Assembly (NCBI GenBank): GCA_016788905.1 | Contig: JAEURZ010000005.1 | Coordinates: 52,435-116,434, forward strand | Length of the DNA stretch: 64,000 nucleotides | Direction: 5' to 3' | Origin: Elusimicrobiota bacterium | GTDB taxonomy: Bacteria > Elusimicrobiota > Elusimicrobia > FEN-1173 | Part shown: positions 9,906-18,558 of the stretch, piece after piece | How the letters are laid out: each line of letters opens with the position of its first letter | Numbering within the stretch: position 1 is the first letter of the stretch | Translations under genes and position numbers: made by a program | The notes under the pieces: generated by a model | What the model was told of the DNA's origin: nothing | Databases searched by the model: none | Seen by the model: the letters and a program-made list of their open reading frames with translations, nothing else

Positions 9906-9979
9906 TAGCGGGGGAGGGACTTGAACCCTCGACCCCACGCTTATGAAGCGTGTGCTCTAACCAGCTGAGCTACCCCGCC
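9906..9979 (-). tRNA. tRNA-Met (CAT)
   Basis: A complete cloverleaf: acceptor GGCGGGG with CCCCGCT (G1-U72 wobble), D-stem GCTC/GAGC, anticodon stem CACGC/GCGTG around the loop TTCATAA, and T-stem GAGGG/CCCTC. The anticodon is CAT. The anticodon stem lacks the three G-C pairs of initiator tRNA, so this is elongator tRNA-Met, or possibly the lysidine-modified tRNA-Ile; the sequence alone does not decide. CCA is not encoded. Confidence 0.92.
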
Positions 9980-9999
9980 AATTGCGGAATATTAGCACT

Positions 10000-10788
10000 T
10001 TATCCGGCCATCCGCACGAGTTGGCCATTTTTTCGCCCCCGTTCAAGCATGCGAAGACAAAACCAACCGAACAAAAATGTCACGACAATATTCAACCCCA
10101 CCGCGGCCCACAAAGAGCTCCAAGGGAAAACCCCATGGTCAATCACACTTCGCATCGCCTCAAAAACATGTGTGCTGGGAAGGAGGAGAACGAGGGGTTT
10201 TAACCACGCTGGATAAACAGAAACCGGATAAAATATCGCTGAAAAAGGCTGGATGAGAAAAGGGACTCCCCAAATCAACGCTTCCGCGGCATGCCCCCAC
10301 CGCAAAAGTAATCCGGTCGTGAACAACCCCGTGGCAAAACCAAAAAGGAGGAGGTTGAGGGCCAACGGAACAAAATAAAACCCAAGGGAGAAAACATTAA
10401 AGGCGTAACAGAGGGCCGCCAGAAAGAGAAGAATGATAACGATAATCCCGGTTTTAATCACCCCGTAAATATACGCCCCGATCACCCACTCTTTAATTCG
10501 CAGGGGAGAAATCAAGAGATTGAGGACATTGCGGGTCCACAGCTCTTCCATAAAAGCCAAACTGAGGGATTGTTGGGATCGATAGAGAATGTCCCAGAAG
10601 ACAAGCGCGTTCAAGAGAGTCACCATCAAGCGCCCTGTGGCGTCCAGGTTCTGCCCTTTCAAATAAACCGCAAAAAAACCCCAGACAAAAAGTTCCATGA
10701 CAGGCCAAAAAAAGATGTCCAACAGGCGCGCCGGACTTCGCAGATGGATCAGAACGTAACGTCGAACGATGGTCAAGATCCGATTCAT
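10000..10788 (-). CDS. ABC-2 type transporter permease
   Basis: A 262-residue integral membrane protein with about six hydrophobic segments. It has the ABC-2 layout: a short cytoplasmic N-terminus (RYVLIHLRSPARLLDIFFWP), a central cytosolic loop (NLLISPLRIKEW) and a conserved late segment FLIQPFSAIFYPVSVYPAWL, the usual ABC-2 signature region. It overlaps the upstream ATPase by four bases (ATGA), so the two form an export system. The substrate is unknown; its place downstream of malQ and the haem genes in one operon does not define one. Confidence 0.88.
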   Translation of the reverse strand: MNRILTIVRRYVLIHLRSPARLLDIFFWPVMELFVWGFFAVYLKGQNLDATGRLMVTLLNALVFWDILYRSQQSLSLAFMEELWTRNVLNLLISPLRIKEWVIGAYIYGVIKTGIIVIILLFLAALCYAFNVFSLGFYFVPLALNLLLFGFATGLFTTGLLLRWGHAAEALIWGVPFLIQPFSAIFYPVSVYPAWLKPLVLLLPSTHVFEAMRSVIDHGVFPWSSLWAAVGLNIVVTFLFGWFCLRMLERGRKNGQLVRMAG

Positions 10789-11546
10789 CGGGGAATCTCC
10801 GCATCCACCACATCCCCTGTACGAACCAAATGGATAAACACTTTTTCAAGGGAATCTTGTTCAAATCGCTCAGCCACTTCTTTAGGGGTCCCCTCCGTGA
10901 TCGCTTTTCCTCGATGAAGGAACAACACCCGATCACACAACGCCTCGACTTCCGCCATGTTGTGCGATGTGTAGAGCACGGTGAGATGGAGACGACGTTG
11001 AATATCCTGAAGGACGCGGCGCACCAAATCCGCAATATCCGGGTCGAGACTTGCGGTGGGCTCATCTAAAAAAAGGAGTTCCGGATCGTTGAGCAGTGCC
11101 TTACAAAGATTCAAACGGGTCTGTTCCCCAGAAGAGAGGGAGCCGGTCCGGCTTTTGGCTTTATGGGTAAGCTTAAAGGCTTCCAAGAGAGAATCAATTT
11201 TTTCCGCACGCGAGGGGATTCCATACAGACGAGCAAAGATATCCAAATTCTCCCGGGTGGTCAGGTTAAACGGCATTTGTACATAAGCCGAAGAAAAATT
11301 GACCCGGGGAACAACTTTTTCGCGGTCCGTGAACGGAGAGAGGCCAAACACCTCCACACGACCGGAGGTGGGGGTTAACACCCCCATGAGAACATGGAGA
11401 GCGGTTGTTTTGCCTGCCCCGTTGGGCCCCAACAACCCGTAAATATCGCCCCGCTGAACGCGCAGGCTGAGATGATCCACAGCCACAACATCCTTGTATC
11501 TTTTCGTCAGACCTTCAACGACAACGATCGTCTCTTTCAAGAACAC
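10785..11546 (-). CDS. ABC transporter ATP-binding protein
   Basis: A 253-residue nucleotide-binding subunit. Walker A is GPNGAGKTT, the ABC signature is LSSGEQ, Walker B is LLFLDEPTASLD, and the switch histidine is in YTSHNM. It energises the permease with which it overlaps. The start is GTG, ten bases inside the end of malQ, indicating coupled translation. Family resemblance is to the DrrA/NatA type of exporters. Confidence 0.92.
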   Translation of the reverse strand: MFLKETIVVVEGLTKRYKDVVAVDHLSLRVQRGDIYGLLGPNGAGKTTALHVLMGVLTPTSGRVEVFGLSPFTDREKVVPRVNFSSAYVQMPFNLTTRENLDIFARLYGIPSRAEKIDSLLEAFKLTHKAKSRTGSLSSGEQTRLNLCKALLNDPELLFLDEPTASLDPDIADLVRRVLQDIQRRLHLTVLYTSHNMAEVEALCDRVLFLHRGKAITEGTPKEVAERFEQDSLEKVFIHLVRTGDVVDAEIPR

Positions 11547-13366
11547 CGACCCGTGCGTCTGTTCACATCAAGAATCGCCGGGTTGCCCGCCCACCCTTGC
11601 AACGCCTCCAAGGAATGGGGAAGAACGTAGGACCAATTCATATCCCCAACGGTCCCAGGCAAGTTAATGCGAACGTCCCAGGGGTCTTGCCCCTTAAGTC
11701 CATCCGCTATCGAAAGCCAATCTTGCATCAGCTGCACACTGAAGATGGACGCGGTCTCACCGACCCGTTCCAAAACCCGGCGATAGAATTCCGGGGTAGG
11801 TTTCTCCAGGGGCAATCCCTCGAACCCCAAATGTTTCCAAAAAAGTTCCCGTTCCCAACGGGTGGATCGAAACATTTCCAAAAATTCCGTGGCCTCTTCG
11901 GCCCCCAACCCCAGCGCCGCGAGCAGAACGTCTTCCGAATTGATTTCGGATCGCCAATGAATACGCCCGTGGGCTTCCCGTGTCCCATCAAACAGTTTTT
12001 CTTTCAGCGCATCCTCCGGCAAATTCTGAGCGCGGCACTTGACCTTAAAAAAATAATCGTCAACCGTGGAGGCTTCGTGCATCCACCAGGCGGACAAAAC
12101 GCACATGTCGTGAGTGGCACAAACCGAAATGGAGTTGACACGGTAAGCGTCCGGGGATTTAAACTCATAGGTTTTCCCCCAATCCCGCGCCCAGCGTTGA
12201 ACATCAATCCCTGGGATCGCCAACTCACGGAGAACCTTAAAGGAACAGGGAGGAACCATACCCAGATCTTCCCCACAAGGAAGCATGCGCGTGCTTTTGA
12301 GCATCACCTCCAACAACCGCCGCCCGTGCTCTTCCCATTCCCCCTCATCCTTCGGATCAAAACATCCATCCAACCCTTCCCGCTCCGCCGGACTTGAAAT
12401 GGGAATCGTGTAGAGACGAAACACGCCGATGACGTGATCAATTCGAAACATGTCGTAAAAGTTTTCCGCGTAACGAAGTTTTCGCTCTAAGTAATCGTAA
12501 TCGCCATCGGCCATGGCGGGCCAATTGTAAGCGGGCATTCCCCAGCGCTGTCCTCCCGCAAAATACAGGTCCGGAGGGGCCCCCGACAACAAATCCAGCT
12601 TGAAATAATTGGTGTGCGACCAAACGTCGGCAGAATCCCGGGCCACCAAAAAGGGCATATCCCCCATCAGAAAAACCCCGTGTTTCTTGGCGTGGGACTT
12701 AACGTCTAAAAACTGTTCGTAAAGTTGCCATTGTACCCACTCATGAAACCGCACCGACTCCTTCTCTTCGCGAACCAAGTTGTCGAGCGCCTGGGGATTC
12801 CGCCCTCGAAATTCCTCCGGCCATTCTTCCCACGCCACGCCCTTATACCGTTGTTTGAGGATCTTGTAGAGGGCGTCGTCCCGAAGCCAAAAAGCGGTCC
12901 GCCGTCGATAGAGCTGAAACCGAGAATCTTCCGGCCGATTGCGTTTTTCAAACATCTTCCAGAGGAGAGCCATCTTCTCCCCCTTAATGCCATAGTTGAC
13001 CCGCCCGCCAATCGGGAATCGACCAGCCATGGCTTGAATCTCTTCTTCGAAGAGGTCCGTTTCCACGCCCAGCAATCGACGTAAAGAAAGATACATGGGA
13101 TCCATCGCAAAAGAACTCTGGGCACTGTAGGGGGCGAAATCATACCCCACATCATTCAGCGGAAGAAGCTGAATGATGGAAAGACCCGTCGTTTTGCACC
13201 AATCCACGAGGAGTTTCAGATCTGGGATTTCACCCATCCCAACGCTGTCCTTGGAATGGAGCGAAAAGAGGGGCACACACACGCCCGTCCTCCGTTGTAA
13301 GCCCACCCGATCCCAGTGTGGCCGAGAGGGAGTCTGTAAAAATGATTTGTAGTTAAAGTCAGTCAC
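11537..13366 (-). CDS. malQ: 4-alpha-glucanotransferase (GH77, MalQ)
   Basis: A 609-residue amylomaltase that transfers alpha-1,4-glucan segments between glucan chains in the cytosol. The GH77 catalytic residues are visible: nucleophile D310 in FRIDHVIG, acid/base E366 in GEDLG and D420 in ATHD. The N-terminal GVCVPLFSLHS and GIIQLLPLND-like (LSIIQLLPLNDVG) blocks are typical. It starts with GTG in a four-base GTGA overlap with the haem fusion gene. Together with glgA, glgC, galT and the GH57 gene it implies glycogen or alpha-glucan storage. It is longer than the E. coli-independent short type (about 500) but within the family's range. Confidence 0.93.
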   Translation of the reverse strand: MTDFNYKSFLQTPSRPHWDRVGLQRRTGVCVPLFSLHSKDSVGMGEIPDLKLLVDWCKTTGLSIIQLLPLNDVGYDFAPYSAQSSFAMDPMYLSLRRLLGVETDLFEEEIQAMAGRFPIGGRVNYGIKGEKMALLWKMFEKRNRPEDSRFQLYRRRTAFWLRDDALYKILKQRYKGVAWEEWPEEFRGRNPQALDNLVREEKESVRFHEWVQWQLYEQFLDVKSHAKKHGVFLMGDMPFLVARDSADVWSHTNYFKLDLLSGAPPDLYFAGGQRWGMPAYNWPAMADGDYDYLERKLRYAENFYDMFRIDHVIGVFRLYTIPISSPAEREGLDGCFDPKDEGEWEEHGRRLLEVMLKSTRMLPCGEDLGMVPPCSFKVLRELAIPGIDVQRWARDWGKTYEFKSPDAYRVNSISVCATHDMCVLSAWWMHEASTVDDYFFKVKCRAQNLPEDALKEKLFDGTREAHGRIHWRSEINSEDVLLAALGLGAEEATEFLEMFRSTRWERELFWKHLGFEGLPLEKPTPEFYRRVLERVGETASIFSVQLMQDWLSIADGLKGQDPWDVRINLPGTVGDMNWSYVLPHSLEALQGWAGNPAILDVNRRTGRCS

Positions 13367-15750
13367 GGGTGTTTGGCCTCATGAGTTGATTCTATAATTT
13401 GAAGAGAGCGAAAAATACGGTCCGCGGCCGCTTCGCCCGAAGCCACGCAATCCGGCAATCCAATTCCCATGTACCCGTTCCCCGCCAACGCCAGTCCATC
13501 GATCGAAGAAAGACGTCCAAACAGCTCTCGGACGCGATCCACATGGCCCAAAGTGTAGTGGGGCATGGCGGCAGGGTAGCGGCGAATTTCCATCCATTCC
13601 GGGTTCCCGTGGAGACCTAAGAGGTCTTGTAAATCCTTTAACACGGCGGCCCGCAATGAATCGTCGGATCCCTTTAAAACATCCCCTGCCACAAAAGCGC
13701 GAAGCAGCGCGAACCCTTCCGGAGCGCGGCCTGGAAATTTAACAGAACTAAAGGTACAGCCCGTCACGGACCGGTTTTCCACCTGGGGGACCACAAATCC
13801 AAAACCATCCAAAGGGTGAACCAATCGGTCCCGCCGCACAGCCACATTCACCGTGGCCACATCTCCATAAGGGGTCTGGCTCAAAAGAGAAGCCACCCGA
13901 CCATCCAACTTTCCCATAAGCCCTGCCGCCACCGGGGAAGGAACCGCCAAGAGGACCCCATCGGCCTCAAAAGTATCCCCTCCGTTGCATTTCAACAACC
14001 ACCCGGATCCCGACCGTTCCAAGTGGGTGACCCGTGAGTTTCCAACGTAAGTTCCCGCTGGAAGTTTTTGAAGAATGGCCTCTAAGAAAGAACCGACACC
14101 CTTTTCAAAAGCCGCAAAGAGCCCGTACCGGGGCCCGCTGGTTCCCTGAAGAGGACGAACGCCCTTTCGCTTCGCCGCCTGGCGGGCCCGCAAAAGAGAC
14201 CGAATCACCCCGCCTTTCGCCTCCATTTCAAGAAACCGCGGGAACGTCGCCTGAAGACTTAAGGTCTCCGGATCAGCGGAATAAATACCCGCCACCATGG
14301 GCTGAGCCAAACGATCCAATATCTCCTGTCCAAACCGACGGCGAACAAAAGAAGCCAAACTTTCATCCCCTCCAGAACGGCGTGGGGGAACAATCAATTC
14401 CATAGCCGCCCGAACCTTTCCCGGCCACGAAAGAATCCGTGTGCGAAAAAGGGGCCAAAATTTGGTGGGTGCCAAGAGATAAAACCCTTCCGGTGTGGGC
14501 AAAAGGTTTCCGTCACGTGCCACAAAACTCTGCTGAAAAAGACGATTGGTCCCGCGAATCTGATGATCAAAACCCAACCGTCGGGCTAAAGCAATAGCGG
14601 CCGGTTTTTCAGTGATAAAACTGTCCGGCCCTCCTTCCCAAAGAAACCCGTCCCGCCGAACGGTTTCCACCACCCCACCCGGGCGAGAGCCCGCGTCCAA
14701 AATTTTCACATCGACATCCGCTCCTGATCCCTGGGCACACTCCCAAACCCGATGGGCCGCCGAAAGACCAGAAAGACCTCCCCCCACCACAACCACCCGC
14801 CGTGACGCCTTCGGGTAGGGGCCCGAAACGGTCGGGGGAGTTGTCGGAAAAAGTTCAAGCACTTTGTTTTTTAGCATGTCCAAAAAGTCCCCATGAAGTC
14901 CCACCGTTTTAGCGCGATGGTAAACAGCGCCCACGCGTTCCGCGGCTTCCCGCGCCTTAATATCGAGATCGAAGAGCACTTCCACATGGTCCATCAAAAA
15001 CCCGATCGGGATCAACACCACATCCCGCCCTTTGAGGGTGGGGTCTCTCTCCAAAACGTTCGACACATCGGGCTCCAACCACGGAGTCTCCGGGCGACCG
15101 CTTCGGCTTTGATAAACCAACGACCAATCCTTCTGCTGAAACCCGTTGGCCACGCGTTGGCAAAGAGCACGAATCTGCCCGGAATAGCCCGAGGACTCGT
15201 CCCAGGGGATGGGGATACTGTGCGCGGTAAAATACCACCGAGACGTTGACCGTCGTTCCACCGGCAACGTCTCCAAAACTTCTTGCACACGAGCAACGAC
15301 GGCCTTTTCAAACAAAGGGTCCGAGTGCCAAGGGGAAACATACCTTAACCGAAACCGCCCCCCCACCGCGTGAAAAGCGTCCGCGGTTGATCGAAGGTAA
15401 TAATTCCAACTGGGGATAGACCGGTAGGCCGCCAACACAACACCCACGAGGTCGGTCACCCCGTCCGCCTTCAACCGACCCAAGACATCCGACAGGGAAG
15501 GGGCCCAATTCCGCATCCCAAGCGTGACGAGGATTTGATTCCCAGCCAATTTCTTTTCCAGCGCCTGGGCCAGTATTTCCGCCAGGGAATTGTACGGAGA
15601 TCTCCCGCCTAATTTTTCATATTGGCGCACCACTTCTTCCACCCGTTCGGGAGACACGGGCCTGCCCTTCAAGACATTGGCCAAAAAAGGCCGAATATCT
15701 TCTGCACGATCGGGCCCGCCAAACCCAATTAACAAAACCGCCCGTTTCAC
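13363..15750 (-). CDS. hemH/hemY: Ferrochelatase-protoporphyrinogen oxidase fusion (HemH-HemY)
   Basis: About 795 residues made of two haem enzymes. Residue numbers here count from an alternative GTG eight codons further upstream (15774). Residues about 10-310 are ferrochelatase, with VLLIGFGGP, the GG-x-SPYN loop, the metal-site histidine H185 in FTAHSIP and E265 in DHVEVLFD. After a linker of about 15 residues, residues 326 onward are a flavoprotein protoporphyrinogen (or coproporphyrinogen) oxidase with the FAD motif VVVGGGLSGL and the GFLWEGGPDSF block. I chose the GTG at 15750 because it has AAGGAG 11 bases upstream and makes a GTGA overlap with hemE. Oxidase and chelatase act in consecutive steps, so the fusion may channel the porphyrin. 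Whether the substrate is protoporphyrin or coproporphyrin cannot be read here. Confidence 0.9.
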   Translation of the reverse strand: MKRAVLLIGFGGPDRAEDIRPFLANVLKGRPVSPERVEEVVRQYEKLGGRSPYNSLAEILAQALEKKLAGNQILVTLGMRNWAPSLSDVLGRLKADGVTDLVGVVLAAYRSIPSWNYYLRSTADAFHAVGGRFRLRYVSPWHSDPLFEKAVVARVQEVLETLPVERRSTSRWYFTAHSIPIPWDESSGYSGQIRALCQRVANGFQQKDWSLVYQSRSGRPETPWLEPDVSNVLERDPTLKGRDVVLIPIGFLMDHVEVLFDLDIKAREAAERVGAVYHRAKTVGLHGDFLDMLKNKVLELFPTTPPTVSGPYPKASRRVVVVGGGLSGLSAAHRVWECAQGSGADVDVKILDAGSRPGGVVETVRRDGFLWEGGPDSFITEKPAAIALARRLGFDHQIRGTNRLFQQSFVARDGNLLPTPEGFYLLAPTKFWPLFRTRILSWPGKVRAAMELIVPPRRSGGDESLASFVRRRFGQEILDRLAQPMVAGIYSADPETLSLQATFPRFLEMEAKGGVIRSLLRARQAAKRKGVRPLQGTSGPRYGLFAAFEKGVGSFLEAILQKLPAGTYVGNSRVTHLERSGSGWLLKCNGGDTFEADGVLLAVPSPVAAGLMGKLDGRVASLLSQTPYGDVATVNVAVRRDRLVHPLDGFGFVVPQVENRSVTGCTFSSVKFPGRAPEGFALLRAFVAGDVLKGSDDSLRAAVLKDLQDLLGLHGNPEWMEIRRYPAAMPHYTLGHVDRVRELFGRLSSIDGLALAGNGYMGIGLPDCVASGEAAADRIFRSLQIIESTHEAKHP

Positions 15751-16808
15751 TTGGCTCGAAACTCCTTCACGCACCGAACCAAAGCCAAAACGTTTTCGTA
15801 AGGAGTCGTGGGCAACACCCCATGCCCCAAGTTAAAAACGAATCCCGGCCGAGACCCCACTTGCTTCAAAAGAGAGTGAACTTCTTTCCGAAGTATGGAC
15901 TCTGAACCCAACAGAACGGTCGGATCCAAATTACCCATAAGGCCAACAGACCCCAACGTATTCCAGGTCTCCACCAGGGGCACACGCCAATCCACCCCCA
16001 TCACGGTGCCCCCCGCTTCTCGCATTAAGCCCAGAAGGGTGGTCGTTTGGGTTCCAAAGTGAAGCGTGGGCACATTCTTGGGAAGTTGTTGAAACACGGC
16101 CCGGGTGTGGGGTTGAACATAGGTTTTATAATCCGCCGGAGAAAGGAGTCCCACCCAACTGTCAAAAAGTTGAACCGCCTGAACACCAGCCACAATTTGC
16201 TCATTCAACAAATCACCCACCACACGAGAAATCTTTGCCAAGAGGGAATGCCAAGCCTTCGACTCTTCCCGCATGAACCTTTTCACCAAAGCAAAATCCT
16301 TGGATCCCCCCCCCTCAATCATGTAAGCGGCCAACGTAAAGGGGGCCCCCGCAAACCCCAACAAGGGAATCTCCGGGGAAAGCGCGCACCGCGTTCGCCG
16401 GACGGCTTCAAACACATACCCCAAAGAGGCCCGAACCTCCACCGGCCGAAGCCGTGCCACATCCTCCGCGCTCCGAACGGGAGGAACAATCACAGGGCCT
16501 TCCCCCTTTTGAAACGACAAGGCAAGTCCCATGGGTTCCACGGGCAAAAGGAGATCGGAAAATAAAATGGCCGCGTCCGCGCCAATTTCCTGAACAGCGT
16601 TCACAGTGACTTGCGCCGCAAGGTCCGGGCTCTTGCACAATTCCAACATCGAGACGTGAGATCGAAGTTTCCGGTAACTGGGTTGATAACGTCCCGCTTG
16701 ACGCATCAACCAGACCGGGGGCCGTTCTGTTTTTTCACGGCGACACGCGCGAAGGAACAAACTGTTTTCCCACAAAGGCTTTGTTCCCGGGGTTGTGTGC
16801 TTCACCAC
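15747..16808 (-). CDS. hemE: Uroporphyrinogen decarboxylase HemE
   Basis: A 353-residue enzyme that removes four carboxyl groups from uroporphyrinogen III to give coproporphyrinogen III. The N-terminal signature PPVWLMRQAGRY and the block ILFSDLLLPVEPMGL are diagnostic. The C-terminal LGHGVLPTTPYENV also matches. It overlaps the response regulator upstream by seven bases and the hemH-hemY fusion downstream by four. The start is one of two consecutive GTG codons; the purine-rich GGGGGAG is very close to them, so the exact start is uncertain, and a TTG at residue 12 is a weaker alternative. Confidence 0.94.
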   Translation of the reverse strand: MVKHTTPGTKPLWENSLFLRACRREKTERPPVWLMRQAGRYQPSYRKLRSHVSMLELCKSPDLAAQVTVNAVQEIGADAAILFSDLLLPVEPMGLALSFQKGEGPVIVPPVRSAEDVARLRPVEVRASLGYVFEAVRRTRCALSPEIPLLGFAGAPFTLAAYMIEGGGSKDFALVKRFMREESKAWHSLLAKISRVVGDLLNEQIVAGVQAVQLFDSWVGLLSPADYKTYVQPHTRAVFQQLPKNVPTLHFGTQTTTLLGLMREAGGTVMGVDWRVPLVETWNTLGSVGLMGNLDPTVLLGSESILRKEVHSLLKQVGSRPGFVFNLGHGVLPTTPYENVLALVRCVKEFRAK

Positions 16809-17179
16809 TCCCCCAAACAGGCCACCAGCATGGAGCGAACCGATTCCGGCGTCACGGGCTTCAGCAGGACCCCAAAAGCGCCAAGGGCCTTGGCTTCCGT
16901 TTCATGAATCTTGGCGTCCGCGGAAAGGAGGATAAGAGGAATCTTGGCCACGCGAGGATCGGCTTTCAAACGAGAGATCACATCCAAACCCGACATATCC
17001 GGAAGGCGATAATCCACCGTGACAGCGTCAGGCATTTCGCTTACCGCTTGGGTGAGGGCGGAGGCCCCGTCCACCGCCGGGATGGGGACAACCGAAATTT
17101 CATCACAAAAATCAACCATAAGATCCATAAGGTTCGGATCGTCTTCAACAATCAAGAGCCGCTTTTTCGCGTCGCCCAT
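16802..17179 (-). CDS. Single-domain response regulator (CheY-like)
   Basis: A 125-residue stand-alone receiver domain. Acidic pair in VEDDPN (D14, D15), phospho-acceptor D56 in TVDYRLPDMSG, S86 in LLSAD and K107 in LLKPV. It has no output domain. The start is the ATG at 17179 with AGAGGAGAAATCT upstream; an open frame continues further upstream but translates to a non-biological sequence. It lies directly before hemE with a seven-base overlap, which is an unusual place for a regulator and suggests co-expression with haem synthesis. Its kinase partner is not identified. Confidence 0.88.
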   Translation of the reverse strand: MGDAKKRLLIVEDDPNLMDLMVDFCDEISVVPIPAVDGASALTQAVSEMPDAVTVDYRLPDMSGLDVISRLKADPRVAKIPLILLSADAKIHETEAKALGAFGVLLKPVTPESVRSMLVACLGEW

Positions 17180-17193
17180 AGATTTCTCCTCTC

Positions 17194-17604
17194 TTAAAAA
17201 AGAAAATCTTTGCCCAGCCGAAACCCCGAAACGATTTGAGTCCCCAGCACCCACAGGGCCGCCAACCACACCAGAACCAACAGGGGGCTGGGCCGACGAC
17301 CCGCTAAAAACCGCCAAACAGAAAGAGCCAGGAAAACGCCTGCGGACCAAATCCCTAAAAACCGATGTTCGACTTCCGGGCCTGAGAAATTTTGAATAAT
17401 GACCGATTTTGGCGGCTGAATAAAGCCCAACACCACCGCCCCCAAAAGACCCGCCGTTCCCACCCACAAACACCAGCGAGCCCCCCACACGGCCGGTTGG
17501 GCCCTGGCCGATTTAAAAAAGGGATGAACCTCAAGAATAAATCCAAGAAGTATAAAACAGGCGGAAATCCAGACGCTGAAAGAGTGGTAACTTGAGGGAA
17601 TCAA
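17194..17604 (-). CDS. Four-helix membrane protein, DUF2231-like
   Basis: A small integral membrane protein of about 136 residues with four hydrophobic segments (beginning HSFSVWISACFILLGFILE and WCLWVGTAGLLGAVVLGF). The histidines in SSYHSF and EVEHRFLG fit the pattern of DUF2231-type proteins, which may bind haem, but the match is weak. I chose the TTG at 17604 because GGAG lies six bases before it; a TTG at 17664 gives a longer product without a good ribosome site. It is 14 bases upstream of the response regulator and probably opens the haem operon. Confidence 0.6.
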   Translation of the reverse strand: MIPSSYHSFSVWISACFILLGFILEVHPFFKSARAQPAVWGARWCLWVGTAGLLGAVVLGFIQPPKSVIIQNFSGPEVEHRFLGIWSAGVFLALSVWRFLAGRRPSPLLVLVWLAALWVLGTQIVSGFRLGKDFLF

Positions 17605-17769
17605 AGGGTATCTCCAAACCGCGACGAGGTTAGGCCAATAATGAAGGCAAGAAGACCACAGCAAGATACGTCCACATCCAATTCAAAACGAGGGATTATT
17701 TCTTCAAAACCCCTTGCCCCAAAATCGGGACAAAAAGTACGGCCCAACGAAAGGACAGGCCCTGTATTT

Positions 17770-18555
17770 TTAATCCCGAATCACCCCGAATCGCCGTAGT
17801 TGCTGTTCCGCTCGAGCCGAATATTCTTTGTCCCGAGAATTTAATAAATCCAGATAAAGAACAAAGGCCCTCTGGGAGTTCCCCTGCTTAATGTGTAAGT
17901 TCGCCAAAATATTTTTGATCATGGAAGGACATTCGGGGTCTTGAATGGCCAATTCAAGATTAGCGATGGCCTGGTCCACTTCTTTATCTTTCCGGTAGGC
18001 AAAAGCCCCCTGATAAAGTCGATACCTCCAGAAATGGGGATCGTGGCGAATCCCATCGTTAAGGACCGCCATCGCCTCCTCTCCACGATTTAAATTGAAA
18101 GCGAGCGCTCCACTGGCAAACAAGTAGGCGAAATGAAACCGTGGATCCAAAGACCCCACGCGTAAGACGTATTCAGCCATTTGCGGAAAAGCGGGGGAAG
18201 GGATATTGGTCAAGTCGGGAGCACTCTCGGATCCCAGATGCATATGACCGTGCCCCTCATGCTCTTCTTCAGGGTGAGCCACCGCTTTTTTTCGTCGACC
18301 CCGAGGATGATTCGGGTCAGCGTTCTCCGCGGTCCCATAGTATTGCATGAGCTGAATAAAAGCCAAATCCGCGCCCAAACGTCTGGCCCCGTTCAACACG
18401 GTTCCCATATCCTGAGCGGCAAAGTATTCCATCACAGGCCGCTCAAAAGGAGGGAAGAATACGCCCCGCCCTCGCGAAACGACCCCCGCCAGCAGCAAAA
18501 AAATGACCGCCGCTAGGATTCCACCATAAAACTCAACACGCCGACGAATCGGCAC
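17770..18555 (-). CDS. Membrane-anchored tetratricopeptide-repeat protein
   Basis: A 261-residue protein with one N-terminal membrane segment (about residues 11-28, GGILAAVIFLLLAGVV) and an outside portion of helical TPR-type repeats from about residue 125 (for example YLFASGALAFNLNRGEEAMA and ANLELAIQDPECPSM). A His/Glu-rich stretch (HPEEEHEGHGHMH, about residues 94-106) looks able to bind metal. It follows the ABC-2 permease gene by three bases, so it is likely an accessory of that exporter. The start is GTG. No enzymatic motif is seen. Confidence 0.65.
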   Translation of the reverse strand: MPIRRRVEFYGGILAAVIFLLLAGVVSRGRGVFFPPFERPVMEYFAAQDMGTVLNGARRLGADLAFIQLMQYYGTAENADPNHPRGRRKKAVAHPEEEHEGHGHMHLGSESAPDLTNIPSPAFPQMAEYVLRVGSLDPRFHFAYLFASGALAFNLNRGEEAMAVLNDGIRHDPHFWRYRLYQGAFAYRKDKEVDQAIANLELAIQDPECPSMIKNILANLHIKQGNSQRAFVLYLDLLNSRDKEYSARAEQQLRRFGVIRD

Positions 18556-18558
18556 GTG

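Noticed and set aside
9557..9946. Plus-strand open frame in the 9.6-9.9 kb gap
   Set aside because: It runs through the terminator and antisense of tRNA-Met and has no family resemblance.
11597..12397. Long plus-strand open frame opposite malQ
   Set aside because: It is the antisense of a well-conserved GH77 gene; its translation is proline/histidine-rich with no domain.
17180..17488. N-terminal extension of the response regulator frame
   Set aside because: It overlaps the DUF2231-like gene; the ATG at 17179 has a good ribosome site and starts the receiver fold.
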